A stretch of DNA of 64,000 nucleotides, from positions 186,001 through 250,000 of the forward strand of contig BMUX01000002.1 in assembly GCA_014650415.1 (NCBI GenBank). The letters run 5' to 3'. Shown here piece by piece: positions 43,971-52,561 of the stretch. The notes under the pieces were generated by a model. That model worked only from the letters and a program-made list of their open reading frames with translations, was not told the origin of the DNA and made no database searches. The position numbers and the translations under genes were made by a program. Positions within the stretch are counted from its first letter, which is position 1, and each line of letters opens with the position of its first letter. The DNA comes from Streptomyces spiroverticillatus. Lineage in GTDB: Bacteria; Actinomycetota; Actinomycetes; Streptomycetales; Streptomycetaceae.

Positions 43971-45572
43971 TCACGCCAGCACCCGCGCGTGCAGCGCCCC
44001 CACCGCCTTGCGCGCCGACGTGAACGCCCCGTGCTGCCAGGCGTCGGTGTGGCTGAGGTAGTCGCCCGCGAAGTACACCCGCCCCGCCGCCTTGTTGAGG
44101 GGCGCGAACGCAGGGGCGTCCGGGCCGCCCGCCAGGGAGTGCCAGGCGGTCTCCAGGTGCGGTGTCTGCCGCCAGTGGTGCGAGAGGTGCGCGGCCAGTT
44201 CGGTGCGGTACTTCTCGCCGTGGATCTTGACGCCCTGGGCGACGGCCCGCTCCATGCGCGCCTGCGGCGACAGCTTCGCGTACGCGTCCGCCTGCGCACC
44301 GTAGTTGTAGTAGCCGACGATCAGCCCGCGTCGGCCGTGGTGCCCGTACGACGGGTACCAGATGTGCGAGAGGTCCAGGTCGGTCTCGGTGATGCCGCCG
44401 TAGATCCGGTGGTCGGACTCCCACCAGCGGCTCTTGTACTCCAGGCCGATCTTGCCCGCGGAGAACGTCTTGCAGGCCTCCAGCGCGCTCTGCACCGCAC
44501 CGCCCAGGTTGTGCGCGGTCTTGGCCAGGATGTTGGGCGGCAGGGCGGCGATGCAGTAGTCGGCCTCGATGCGTTCGGTGCGCCCGCCGTGGGTATAGGT
44601 GACGCTGACGCCGTCGGCACGGTCGGTGATCTTCGTGACGACGGCCCCGGTGCGTATCCGGTGCACCCCGACCGCCCGCGCGAGCGCCCGGGGTATGCGG
44701 TCCATGCCGCCGACGGGCTGGAACATCAGCATCGCCTGGTCGTAGCCGAACTCGAAGGAGAAGTAGCGCCCGACACCGCTGGCGAAGACCTCAGAAGCGG
44801 ACGGCACCCCGCCGAGCTGCACCCCCGGCACCCCCGCCTCCGCCGGGTCGACGGTGAATCCCCTGCGCTCGCTGCCGCTGTACTTCATGCGCTCGCCGAG
44901 GTCGCCGTAGTCCTTCAGGAACTCCATCAGGCGCTCCTGGTCGGCGCGGGTGAGCTCCTTGTCGAGGGCGCCCTTGTCGGTGGCCTTGGCGAGCAGCTCG
45001 GAAACGTACCCGTAGACGTCCGCCTTGGCGGTGCGATAGCGGACCGGGGACTTCATCCCCGCTTTCTCGTTGTAGAGGTAGGCATTCGCATTGGTGTTGG
45101 TGAACACCTCGAGAGGGACGCCGAGTTCGCGGCAGTAGTCCATGGTGACCATCCACTGCGGGATGCGTCCGGGACCGGCGTTCATGTACTGGCCCTCACT
45201 GAAGCGCGCGTGCTGGCGCACTCCGTCGACGTCCACGGTGACGTCCCCTCCGCGCACCGTGAAGTTGCGTCCGCCGGTACGGTCCCGGGCCTCCAGGACC
45301 GTACAGTCGTAGCCCGCCTTGCCCAGCTCGTACGCACAGGCCAGCCCGGCGATGCCACCGCCCACGACGACGACCTTCGCGGCGCCCCTGCCCTTCAGCG
45401 TGAAGTCTCCGCTGCGCGGCGCCCGGAACGCGGGCTCGCGGGCGTCGGCGGCCGCCGTGGGGGCCAGCCCCAGCGCGCCCATGGTGGCGAACATGGCGCC
45501 CGCACCGCCGGCCGCGCCGACCTGCTTCAGAAAGCTCCGGCGGCTTCCTGCCCGTACCCCTGCCTCTGCCAT
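43971..45572 (-). CDS. TAT-exported flavin amine oxidase
   Basis: 533 residues. The TAT signal has twin Arg11-Arg12 (GSRRSFLKQ) and a hydrophobic stretch to about 44. The FAD-binding Rossmann motif is VVVVGGGIAGLACAYELGKA (67-86) with Glu94 and GGRN at 100-103; other amine-oxidase marks are PVGGMDRIPRAL, RTGAVVTKI, CIAALPPN and GRVYFAGDYLSHTDAWQHGA. It would oxidise amines or L-amino acids outside the cell, making H2O2 and ammonia; substrate unknown. The ATG at 45572 has GAGAGGGG 9 nt upstream; an upstream GTG at 45599 lacks one. Confidence 0.9.
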   Translation of the reverse strand: MAEAGVRAGSRRSFLKQVGAAGGAGAMFATMGALGLAPTAAADAREPAFRAPRSGDFTLKGRGAAKVVVVGGGIAGLACAYELGKAGYDCTVLEARDRTGGRNFTVRGGDVTVDVDGVRQHARFSEGQYMNAGPGRIPQWMVTMDYCRELGVPLEVFTNTNANAYLYNEKAGMKSPVRYRTAKADVYGYVSELLAKATDKGALDKELTRADQERLMEFLKDYGDLGERMKYSGSERRGFTVDPAEAGVPGVQLGGVPSASEVFASGVGRYFSFEFGYDQAMLMFQPVGGMDRIPRALARAVGVHRIRTGAVVTKITDRADGVSVTYTHGGRTERIEADYCIAALPPNILAKTAHNLGGAVQSALEACKTFSAGKIGLEYKSRWWESDHRIYGGITETDLDLSHIWYPSYGHHGRRGLIVGYYNYGAQADAYAKLSPQARMERAVAQGVKIHGEKYRTELAAHLSHHWRQTPHLETAWHSLAGGPDAPAFAPLNKAAGRVYFAGDYLSHTDAWQHGAFTSARKAVGALHARVLA

Positions 45573-45722
45573 CGCGCCAGGCCCCTCTCGCTCCGTCACT
45601 CCGTGATCTTGAAGACCCCGGAATCCTGACAACGGATCGTTTCGGCCCGTACGACTTAGCTGTATCCCACAAGTTTCCGTGCGTTACGGAACCGGAAACG
45701 CGCCCCGGACACCCCGGACATG

Positions 45723-45762
45723 CGACAAGGCCCGCTCCCCCGAAGGGGAACGGGCCTTGTCG
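45723..45762. terminator. Strong hairpin between rpsA and the amine oxidase gene
   Basis: ACAAGGCCCGCTCCCC pairs with GGGGAACGGGCCTTGT around CGAA (extended by CG on each side; one mismatch), downstream of rpsA. Confidence 0.8.
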
Positions 45763-45781
45763 TTCAGCCAGTTCGGCTCCC

Positions 45782-45802
45782 GACCGTCACACCGTGACGG
45801 TC
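45782..45802 (-). terminator. First hairpin after rpsA
   Basis: GACCGTCAC-ACC-GTGACGGTC, a perfect 9-bp stem 34 nt after the rpsA stop. With the hairpin at 45723-45762 it forms a tandem terminator. Confidence 0.65.
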
Positions 45803-45835
45803 AGGCGGCCTCGCGACCGGTGAGGGTCAGAGCAT

Positions 45836-47347
45836 TCAGCTCTGGCCGCCCGCCAGCTTCTCGCGGAGCGCGGCCAGGGCCTCGTCCGACGCCAGGGCGC
45901 CGGAGTTGTCGTCCGACTCCGAGGAGTACGAACCACCCGAGATACCAGCGCTGGCGTTGCCACCGGCGGCGGCCGGAGCGGCAGCGCCCTCGGCAGCAGC
46001 GGCCTCGTCGGCCTCGCGGGACTTGATGACCTGGGCCTGGTGCTGCTCGAAGCGCTGCTGCGCCTCGGCGTACTGACCCTCCCAAGCCTCGCGCTGGGTC
46101 TCGAAGCCCTCGAGCCAGTCGTTCGTCTCGGGGTCGAAGCCCTCGGGGTAGATGTAGTTGCCCTGGTCGTCGTACGAGGCAGCCATGCCGTACAGCGTCG
46201 GGTCGAACTCGACCGAAGCCGGGTCGGCACCGAAGGACTCGTTGGCCTGCTTCAGCGACAGCGAGATCCGGCGACGCTCGAGGTCGATGTCGATGACCTT
46301 GACGAAGATCTCGTCGTTGACCTGGACGACCTGCTCCGGGATCTCCACGTGGCGCTCGGCCAGCTCGGAGATGTGGACCAGACCCTCGATGCCCTCGTCC
46401 ACGCGGACGAACGCACCGAACGGAACCAGCTTCGTGACCTTACCCGGAACGACCTGGCCGATCTGGTGGGTACGGGCGAACTGCTGCCACGGGTCTTCCT
46501 GCGTCGCCTTCAGCGACAGGGAGACACGCTCGCGGTCCATGTCGACGTCGAGGACCTCGACGGTGACTTCCTGGCCGACCTCGACAACCTCGGACGGGTG
46601 GTCGATGTGCTTCCAGGAGAGCTCGGAGACGTGCACGAGACCGTCGACGCCACCCAGGTCCACGAAGGCACCGAAGTTGACGATCGAGGAAACGACGCCG
46701 GAGCGGACCTGACCCTTCTGGAGGGTCGTGAGGAACGTCTGGCGAACCTCGGACTGGGTCTGCTCGAGCCAGGCACGGCGGGACAGGACCACGTTGTTGC
46801 GGTTCTTGTCCAGCTCGATGATCTTGGCCTCGAGCTCCTTGCCCACGTAGGGCTGGAGGTCGCGGACACGACGCATCTCGACGAGGGAGGCCGGCAGGAA
46901 GCCACGGAGGCCGATGTCGAGGATGAGACCACCCTTGACGACCTCGATGACGGTGCCGGTGACGATCCCGTCCTCTTCCTTGATCTTCTCGATCGTGCCC
47001 CAGGCACGCTCGTACTGAGCGCGCTTCTTGGACAGGATGAGACGGCCTTCCTTGTCCTCCTTCTGGAGAACCAGGGCCTCGATCTCATCGCCCACGGCGA
47101 CGACCTCGTTGGGGTCGACGTCGTGCTTGATGGAAAGCTCGCGGGACGGGATGACGCCTTCGGTCTTGTAACCGATGTCGAGCAGGACCTCGTCCCGGTC
47201 GACCTTCACGATGACGCCGTCGACGATGTCGCCGTCGTTGAAGTACTTGATCGTCTCGTCGATCGCGGCGAGGAAGGCTTCCTCGTTACCGATGTCGTTG
47301 ACCGCTACCTGCGGGGTGGTAGAGGTGGTCTCGGTGCTGCTCGTCAT
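45836..47347 (-). CDS. rpsA: 30S ribosomal protein S1
   Basis: 503 residues. Four S1 RNA-binding domains: DGDIVDGVIVKVDRDEVLLD (about 38-105), GTVIEVVKGGLILDIGLRGF (about 125-190), VRSGVVSSIVNFGAFVDLGG (about 210-280) and VPGKVTKLVPFGAFVRVDEG (about 295-365). The C-terminal 120 residues are acidic and Ala/Ser-rich, ending GALASDEALAALREKLAGGQS. S1 binds mRNA at initiation. Codon use is the cleanest in the window, as expected for a highly expressed gene. A good promoter lies at 47543-47571, giving a leader of about 190 nt. Confidence 0.97.
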   Translation of the reverse strand: MTSSTETTSTTPQVAVNDIGNEEAFLAAIDETIKYFNDGDIVDGVIVKVDRDEVLLDIGYKTEGVIPSRELSIKHDVDPNEVVAVGDEIEALVLQKEDKEGRLILSKKRAQYERAWGTIEKIKEEDGIVTGTVIEVVKGGLILDIGLRGFLPASLVEMRRVRDLQPYVGKELEAKIIELDKNRNNVVLSRRAWLEQTQSEVRQTFLTTLQKGQVRSGVVSSIVNFGAFVDLGGVDGLVHVSELSWKHIDHPSEVVEVGQEVTVEVLDVDMDRERVSLSLKATQEDPWQQFARTHQIGQVVPGKVTKLVPFGAFVRVDEGIEGLVHISELAERHVEIPEQVVQVNDEIFVKVIDIDLERRRISLSLKQANESFGADPASVEFDPTLYGMAASYDDQGNYIYPEGFDPETNDWLEGFETQREAWEGQYAEAQQRFEQHQAQVIKSREADEAAAAEGAAAPAAAGGNASAGISGGSYSSESDDNSGALASDEALAALREKLAGGQS

Positions 47348-47542
47348 GTGGGAAAGGGCTCCGGTACGGACAGAAGTCGTAGGTACTGCTACGCCGTGAG
47401 CCTGTCGCTCTGCAGAAGCCGGACAGCCGAAGAAGCACCGAACCGGAACACCGGCGGGCGCCTCGAAAACCGAGGAGACATACATACAGATACGAGCGCG
47501 GCCTGCTAGGTCTGAGGCGCGCAGGCTCGCAGCGCAACTTGT

Positions 47543-47571
47543 AGCATACGGGGGCTGCCGGGCAGGGTCAA
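47543..47571 (-). promoter_or_regulatory. Vegetative promoter of rpsA
   Basis: Minus strand TTGACC (47566-47571), 17 nt, TATGCT (47543-47548), followed by ACAAG. A near-consensus HrdB promoter; transcript start at about 47536. Confidence 0.8.
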
Positions 47572-47681
47572 TGCGCGAAGGCACACACCCGGGGCGGAAC
47601 GCCTCATACCCGGCACAACTCGGGTTCGGCGAGGCCACAATGGGCTTCCCGCTCCCCCTCGACCTCTTCCCCGCGGAACCT

Positions 47682-47743
47682 CGCCGGAACCCCTCCCGGG
47701 TACTCGCCGAGCTCTCGGCGAGTACCCGGGAGGGGTTCCGGCG
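47682..47743. repeat. Perfect 30-bp inverted repeat with 2-nt centre
   Basis: Left arm 47682-47711 (beginning CGCCGGAACCCCTCCC, ending CTCGCCGAG), centre CT, right arm 47714-47743. All 30 positions are complementary. It stands between two diverging genes, 30 nt before the methyltransferase start and over 100 nt upstream of the rpsA promoter, so it is not an ordinary terminator of either. Confidence 0.9.
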
Positions 47744-47773
47744 GAGCCTACTCAGACTATTCAGACGGGCGCA

Positions 47774-48637
47774 ATGATCCACGACGAAAACTCCTCCGAC
47801 GCCGCCTCACTGGACGCCCTCGGCACCGGGGACGACACCGAGCCCGAGGCCACCCGGCGTGACGCCGACGAGACGGAAAGCAGCCGGGCCAGCCGGGGCT
47901 GGTGGGACCGCAACGCGGACGAGTACCAGCTGGACCACGGGACCTTCCTGGGCGATGACCGCTTCGTGTGGGGCCCCGAGGGGCTCGACGAGGTGGAGGC
48001 GGAGCTGCTGGGCCCCCCGGAGGACCTCAAGGGGCTCGACGTGCTGGAGATCGGCGCGGGCGCGGCCCAGTGCTCGCGCTGGCTGGTGAAGCAGGGCGCA
48101 CGCCCGGTCGCCGTCGACCTCTCGCACCGCCAGCTCCAGCACGCGCTGCGGATCGGCGGCGGCGAGGACGGGGTGTCCCTGGTGCAGGCCGACGCCGGGG
48201 TGCTGCCGTTCCGGGACGGCTCCTTCGACCTGGCGTGCTCGGCGTACGGGGCGGTGCCCTTCGTCGCGGACCCGGTGAAGGTGTTCCGGGAGGTGCACCG
48301 GGTGCTGCGGCCGGGCGGACGGTGGGTGTTCTCGGTGACGCACCCGATCCGCTGGGCGTTCCCGGACGAGCCGGGGCCGGAGGGCCTGTCGGTCTCCGCC
48401 TCGTACTTCGACCGCACTCCTTATGTGGAGCAGGACGAGCAGGGGCGTGCGGTGTACGTCGAGCACCACAGGACGCTCGGGGACCGCGTCCGGGACGTCG
48501 TCGCCGGGGGCTTCCGGCTGGTGGACCTGGTGGAGCCGGAGTGGCCGGCGTGGAACAGCTCGGAGTGGGGCGGCTGGTCCCCCTTGCGGGGGAATCTGAT
48601 CCCGGGCTCGGCGATCTTCGTGTGCGAGCGGGACTGA
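47774..48637 (+). CDS. SAM-dependent methyltransferase (class I)
   Basis: 287 residues. Motif I is DVLEIGAGAAQCSRWL (89-104); motif II/III region includes PVAVDLSHRQLQHAL and VQADAGVLPFRDGSFDLACS; the post-motif is VLRPGGRWVFSVTHPIRW. An acidic N-terminus (30 residues) precedes the fold. SXTs of this kind (ubiE/cobalamin-like) methylate small molecules; substrate unknown. No clear ribosome site: ACGGGCGCA precedes the ATG, and a large palindrome lies just upstream. Its 3' end, including the stop, is repeated three times (48625-48687). Confidence 0.87.
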   Translation: MIHDENSSDAASLDALGTGDDTEPEATRRDADETESSRASRGWWDRNADEYQLDHGTFLGDDRFVWGPEGLDEVEAELLGPPEDLKGLDVLEIGAGAAQCSRWLVKQGARPVAVDLSHRQLQHALRIGGGEDGVSLVQADAGVLPFRDGSFDLACSAYGAVPFVADPVKVFREVHRVLRPGGRWVFSVTHPIRWAFPDEPGPEGLSVSASYFDRTPYVEQDEQGRAVYVEHHRTLGDRVRDVVAGGFRLVDLVEPEWPAWNSSEWGGWSPLRGNLIPGSAIFVCERD

Positions 48638-48687
48638 CGCCCTTTCCGTACGAGCGGGACTGACCCGTTCCGTACGAGCGGGACTGA
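48625..48687 (+). repeat. Three copies of the methyltransferase 3' end (CGAGCGGGACTGA)
   Basis: Copies at 48625-48637 (the true gene end, Glu-Arg-Asp-stop), 48651-48663 and 48675-48687, with CGCCCTTTCCGTA-like spacers and periods of 26 and 24 nt. Confidence 0.9.
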
Positions 48688-48720
48688 CGCCCTTCCACGG
48701 GCCCGTACGACACTGTGGGG

Positions 48721-51231
48721 GTGATCCGTAGCGAAGCCCTCGACCAGTTGCCCGTACGCACCGCGGTGCCCGCCCTCGCGCAGGCGCTGGAGGCGCACGG
48801 TGCGGCGGTGCTGTGCGCGCCGCCCGGCACCGGCAAGACGACGCTGGTGCCGCTGGTGCTGGCGGGCCTGGTGGGCGGCGGGCCGGTGCGCAGGGTCGTC
48901 GTCGCGGAGCCGCGCCGGATCGCCGCCAGGGCGGCGGCGCGGCGCATGGCGTGGCTGCTGGGCGAGCGGGTGGGCGAACGCGTCGGCGTCACCGTGCGCG
49001 GCGAGCGCACTGTCTCCAAGGACACCGTCGTGGAGGTCGTCACGACGGGTGTGCTGCTGCAACGGCTTCAGCGCGACCAAGAGTTGACCGGCGTCGACGT
49101 CGTCGTGCTCGACGAGTGCCACGAGCGGCATCTCGACGCGGACACCGCAGCCGCCTTCCTCCTGGATGTACGTTCCGCCCTGCGGCCGGAGCTGCGGCTG
49201 GTGGCGGCGTCCGCGACGACGGATGCGGCGGGGTGGGCGGATCTGCTGGGCGGCGCACCGGTGGTGGAGGCGCAGGGGGTGTCGCACCCGGTGGAGACGG
49301 TGTGGGCGCCGCCCGTGCGGCCGGTGCGTCCGCCGCACGGGATGCGGGTGGATCCTGCGCTGCTGTCGCACGTCGCCGCTGTCGTACGTCGTGCACTCGC
49401 CGAGCGCGAGGGCGACGTGTTGTGCTTCCTGCCGGGGGTGGGCGAAATCGCCCGTGTGGCGGGGCAGTTGAGCGGGGTCGGGGCCGAGGTGCTCCAGGTG
49501 CACGGGCGGGCCCCTGCGGCCGTGCAGGACGCCGTGCTCGCGGGTTCCTCCGCCGGGCGTCGGGTGGTGCTGGCGACGTCGGTGGCGGAGTCGAGCCTGA
49601 CCGTGCCGGGGGTGCGCGTCGTCGTGGACTCGGGGCTGGCGCGTGAGCCCCGTACCGACCATGCGCGGGGACTGAGCGCACTGACGACCGTACGGGCGTC
49701 CCGCGCGGCGGCACGGCAGCGTGCGGGGCGGGCCGGGCGCGAGGCGCCGGGCGCGGTGTACCGGTGCTGGGACGAGGCCGAGCACGGGCGGCTGCCCGCC
49801 TTCCCGAACCCGGAGATCAAGGTGGCCGACCTGGCGGCGTTCGCCCTCCAGGCGGCCTGCTGGGGCGACCCGGACACCTCGGGCCTGGCCCTCCTCGACG
49901 CTCCTCCGGCGGGCGCGATGACGGCGGCCCGGGAGGTCCTGACGGCGGTCGGCGCGGTCGACGCGCAGGGCCGGGCCACCGACCGTGGCGTACGGCTGTC
50001 GCGGCTCGGCCTGCATCCGCGCCTCGGCCGGGCGCTGCTGGACGGTGCTGCGGAGATCGGGGCGCGGCGGGCGGCGGAGGTGGTGGCGCTGCTGAGCGAG
50101 GAGCCGCCCCGGGAGTACGGGGACGACCTGGCGGAGGCGTGGCGGGCGGCCCGGCGCGGGAACGACGCGTACGGGGCCCGTTGGAAGCAGGAGACGCGGC
50201 GGCTGGCGTCGGGGGTGCAGGGCGAGGGTGCTCCCCTGGCGGACGACGCGGCGGCCGGCCTGGTGGCGGCCCTCGCCTTCCCCGAGCGGGTGGCGCGGGC
50301 GCGCGGCGCGGGGGCGTTCCTGATGGCGTCGGGGACGGGCGCGGAGGTGGGTGAGGGGTCGCGGCTGCGCAGTGCGCCGTGGCTGGCGGTGGCGGTCGCG
50401 GACCGTCCGGCGCACGCGGCGTCGGCCCGGGTGCGGCTGGCGGCGGTCGTGGACGAGGAGACGGCGAAGCTGGCGGCGGAGCACCTGTACGGGGTGCGGG
50501 AGGAGGTCCGCTGGGAGGGCGGGGACGTGGTGGCCCGGCAGGTGGAGGCGCTGGGGGCGGTGGAGCTGACCGTACGCCCGCTGAAGGAGCTGCCCCGGGA
50601 GCAGGTGCGTTCGGCGCTGGTGGAGGGGTTGCGGAAGGAGGGGCTCGGGCTGCTGCGGTGGACGCGGGACGCGCAGGGGCTGCGGGAGCGGCTGGCGTTC
50701 CTGCACCGGGAGCTGGGAGCACCGTGGCCGGACGTGGCGGACGGGGCGCTGGTGGAGTGCGCCGGGGAGTGGCTGGAGCCGGAGCTGTCGCGGGCGCGAC
50801 GGCGTGCGGACCTGGGCCGGATCGAGGCGGGGCAGGCGCTGAACCGGCTGCTGCCGTGGGCGACCGGGGAGGCGACCCGGCTGGACGAGCTGGCACCGGA
50901 GCGGATCGAGGTGCCGAGCGGGTCGCGGATCCGGGTGGACTACTCCGGTGAGCAGCCGGTGCTGGCGGTGAAGCTCCAGGAGATGTTCGGGCTGTCGCAG
51001 ACACCGAGGGTGGGCGTCACCCAGGCCCATAGCGGGGTACCGGTGCTGGTGCATCTTCTGTCACCGGCAGGGCGACCGGTTGCAGTCACAGCGGACCTGG
51101 CGTCGTTCTGGCACGAGGGCTACCGGGGCGTACGGGCGGAACTGCGGGGCCGCTACCCGAAGCACCCGTGGCCGGAGGACCCGACACAGGCAGTGGCAAC
51201 ACGACACACCAAGGCACGGACGCCCCTTTAG
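48721..51231 (+). CDS. hrpB: ATP-dependent RNA helicase HrpB
   Basis: 836 residues, a DEAH-family (DECH) helicase. Walker A APPGTGKTT (33-41), AEPRRIAARAAARR, DECHERH (131-137), SATTD, LATSVAESSLTVPGV and RQRAGRAGREAPG for motif VI, with the HrpB-specific C-terminal half (EVPSGSRIRVDY, LQEMFGLSQTPRVG, WHEGYRGVRAELRGRYPKHPWPEDP). Function in bacteria is uncertain; RNA remodelling is assumed. Two in-frame GTGs (48715, 48721) compete; GTGGGG lies just ahead of the second. Ends in the repeat-containing terminator. Confidence 0.93.
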   Translation: MIRSEALDQLPVRTAVPALAQALEAHGAAVLCAPPGTGKTTLVPLVLAGLVGGGPVRRVVVAEPRRIAARAAARRMAWLLGERVGERVGVTVRGERTVSKDTVVEVVTTGVLLQRLQRDQELTGVDVVVLDECHERHLDADTAAAFLLDVRSALRPELRLVAASATTDAAGWADLLGGAPVVEAQGVSHPVETVWAPPVRPVRPPHGMRVDPALLSHVAAVVRRALAEREGDVLCFLPGVGEIARVAGQLSGVGAEVLQVHGRAPAAVQDAVLAGSSAGRRVVLATSVAESSLTVPGVRVVVDSGLAREPRTDHARGLSALTTVRASRAAARQRAGRAGREAPGAVYRCWDEAEHGRLPAFPNPEIKVADLAAFALQAACWGDPDTSGLALLDAPPAGAMTAAREVLTAVGAVDAQGRATDRGVRLSRLGLHPRLGRALLDGAAEIGARRAAEVVALLSEEPPREYGDDLAEAWRAARRGNDAYGARWKQETRRLASGVQGEGAPLADDAAAGLVAALAFPERVARARGAGAFLMASGTGAEVGEGSRLRSAPWLAVAVADRPAHAASARVRLAAVVDEETAKLAAEHLYGVREEVRWEGGDVVARQVEALGAVELTVRPLKELPREQVRSALVEGLRKEGLGLLRWTRDAQGLRERLAFLHRELGAPWPDVADGALVECAGEWLEPELSRARRRADLGRIEAGQALNRLLPWATGEATRLDELAPERIEVPSGSRIRVDYSGEQPVLAVKLQEMFGLSQTPRVGVTQAHSGVPVLVHLLSPAGRPVAVTADLASFWHEGYRGVRAELRGRYPKHPWPEDPTQAVATRHTKARTPL

Positions 51232-51245
51232 GGGCGCGGGGCTGG
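51221..51245 (+). repeat. Terminator hairpin carrying the dispersed AGGGGCGCGGGGCTG repeat
   Basis: CGCCCC-TTTA-GGGGCG (51221-51236) overlaps the hrpB stop. AGGGGCGCGGGGCTG (51230-51244) is identical to the 15-mer near 4440. Confidence 0.6.
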
Positions 51246-51262
51246 GCCCCCGGTGCTGCCCC

Positions 51263-52252
51263 CTATGCAAGGGGCGCCGGCACCGGCGGCTCAGCCACGA
51301 CCGCGGCCGGCCTGCGGCTGCGGGCCTCCAGCCACAGCGCCAGCCCCAGGAGGACAAGGCCGAGTCCGAGGAAGCCCCAGGGCAGATACGAGGTCAGCAG
51401 AAGGACCAACGTCCGGTTGGACTTGACGAGCGCGACCGTCGAGTCGACGTAATCCGCCCGCATCTTCACGTGCCCGGCGAACGCCGTCACCTTGTCCCGC
51501 CCCTGGAGCAGGCTGCCGCCGCGCATCTCCTCCTGGTGGATCTCCTCCCCGTTCACCGGGGCCCCCGTCACCGGGTCGATCCAGAACATCCGCTTGGTCG
51601 TGTACCACATGCTCGTCCCGGTCTGCTTCTCCAGCTTGGTGGAGTCGATCCCCGGCAGCGGCATCTTCTTCGGGTACGGCACCTTGGTCCACGGGATGGT
51701 CTGCTCGAAGTAGTAGACCTCCATCCCCCGGAACTCCTGCGTCCCCTTGTAGTGGATCGGGGCGGTGAGGCGGGCGCGCGCGTCGTAGTACTCGTAGTCG
51801 CGCTTCTCCGTCAGGAACGGCCACTTGAACTCGATGCCGCGCCGCTGCACCGGGTCCCCGTCGACCATCTCCCCGGTGGCGTGCACGGGGTCCTGGGTGT
51901 GTGCGTCGAAGATGTAGCGCTCGGGGATGGTGGAGACCATCTTCCCGTCGGGCCCGGCGATGAAGGAGAGGGCGTCCCAGACGACCACGTCCCGCCCGGC
52001 GGTCTTCTCGATCCGCTCCGACTCCTCGACGTTGCCCTTCAGCGTCTGCACGACGGTGAGTTTGTCGACCTTCTTCGGCTGCATGGTGCCGTAGTCGAGG
52101 AGGGTCGCGGGCTTCGCCTCCAGGACCATGTCCTGGTACTGGCTGGGCGGGATCTTGGCCAGGCGCGGGAACGCGTACCACCGCAGCAGCGGGGACAGGG
52201 CGGTGAAGAACACCGCGAGGGCGAGCAGGACCAGTCCGGCTTTGCGTCGCAT
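51263..52252 (-). CDS. DUF3068 (porin PorA-like) membrane protein
   Basis: 329 residues. A membrane segment at 5-25 and another at 280-308 enclose an extracytoplasmic domain with YYFEQTIPWTKVPYPKKMP, TTKRMFWIDPVTGAPVNGEEIHQEEMRGG and RADYVDST; this is the DUF3068 signature. Function unknown. It starts 15 nt after the small SPW_0924-type gene, so the two are an operon. Converges on hrpB. Confidence 0.85.
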   Translation of the reverse strand: MRRKAGLVLLALAVFFTALSPLLRWYAFPRLAKIPPSQYQDMVLEAKPATLLDYGTMQPKKVDKLTVVQTLKGNVEESERIEKTAGRDVVVWDALSFIAGPDGKMVSTIPERYIFDAHTQDPVHATGEMVDGDPVQRRGIEFKWPFLTEKRDYEYYDARARLTAPIHYKGTQEFRGMEVYYFEQTIPWTKVPYPKKMPLPGIDSTKLEKQTGTSMWYTTKRMFWIDPVTGAPVNGEEIHQEEMRGGSLLQGRDKVTAFAGHVKMRADYVDSTVALVKSNRTLVLLLTSYLPWGFLGLGLVLLGLALWLEARSRRPAAVVAEPPVPAPLA

Positions 52253-52267
52253 CGTGTGCCGCCCCCG

Positions 52268-52405
52268 CTATTTCTTGACTGCCGGGACGGTGGTCAGCAG
52301 CGGTTTCGGCGAGGTCTCGCCGGACGGGGCGCCGATCGCCGTGATCGTGAGGACCAGGGCGAACGCGGCGACCAGCCCCACGGCTGCGGCGATGAGGGCA
52401 CGCAT
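52268..52405 (-). CDS. SPW_0924-type small membrane protein (45 residues)
   Basis: Short gene not normally called. MRALIAAAVGLVAAFALVLT is one membrane helix, followed by TAIGAPSGETSPKPLLTTVP and a Lys-Lys end. GGAGGGAG stands before the ATG. It matches, as I recall, the SPW_0924 family of Streptomyces micropeptides, which usually sits immediately before a DUF3068 gene. Role unknown. Confidence 0.75.
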   Translation of the reverse strand: MRALIAAAVGLVAAFALVLTITAIGAPSGETSPKPLLTTVPAVKK

Positions 52406-52433
52406 GTCCCGACTCCCTCCCGGTAGAAGGTTT

Positions 52434-52448
52434 CTGACGTTCCGTCAG
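52434..52448. promoter_or_regulatory. Palindromic operator candidate before the SPW_0924-DUF3068 operon
   Basis: CTGACG-TTC-CGTCAG, perfect 6-bp arms; a shape common for TetR-type operators. It lies 29 nt before the small gene's ATG, with TACGGT at about 52463-52468 as a possible -10. Confidence 0.45.
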
Positions 52449-52505
52449 GGAGGGGGCACCGTAGCAACGGCAGCACGAGAGGGGAACACCGAAGCGGGCA
52501 CGGAA

Positions 52506-52545
52506 AAAGGGGGAGGCACCGGGTCTGCCCGGCACCTCCCCCTTT
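52506..52545 (-). terminator. Intrinsic terminator of the lytic transglycosylase gene
   Basis: GC-rich stem (CCGGG/CCCGG and GGGGGAGG/CCTCCCCC, one CA/CA internal mismatch) flanked on the minus strand by TTTTT, the only classical U-run terminator seen here. Confidence 0.85.
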
Positions 52546-52561
52546 CAGGGACCCGCTGCCG

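Larger units (their letters stand above)
47348..47773. other. Long gene-free divergent region between rpsA and the methyltransferase
   Basis: 426 nt without a convincing gene. It holds the rpsA leader (47348-47536), the rpsA promoter (47543-47571) and a 62-nt palindrome (47682-47743). A 68-codon open frame at 47571-47777 that ends in ATGA with the next gene was judged non-coding because it uses many A-ending codons (ACA, TCA, CAA, AGA). Confidence 0.6.

Noticed and set aside
47571..47777. 68-codon open frame ending in ATGA with the methyltransferase start
   Set aside because: It uses many A-ending and rare codons (ACA, TCA, CAA, AGA, CTA) and its middle is just the palindrome read through, so the coupling looks accidental.
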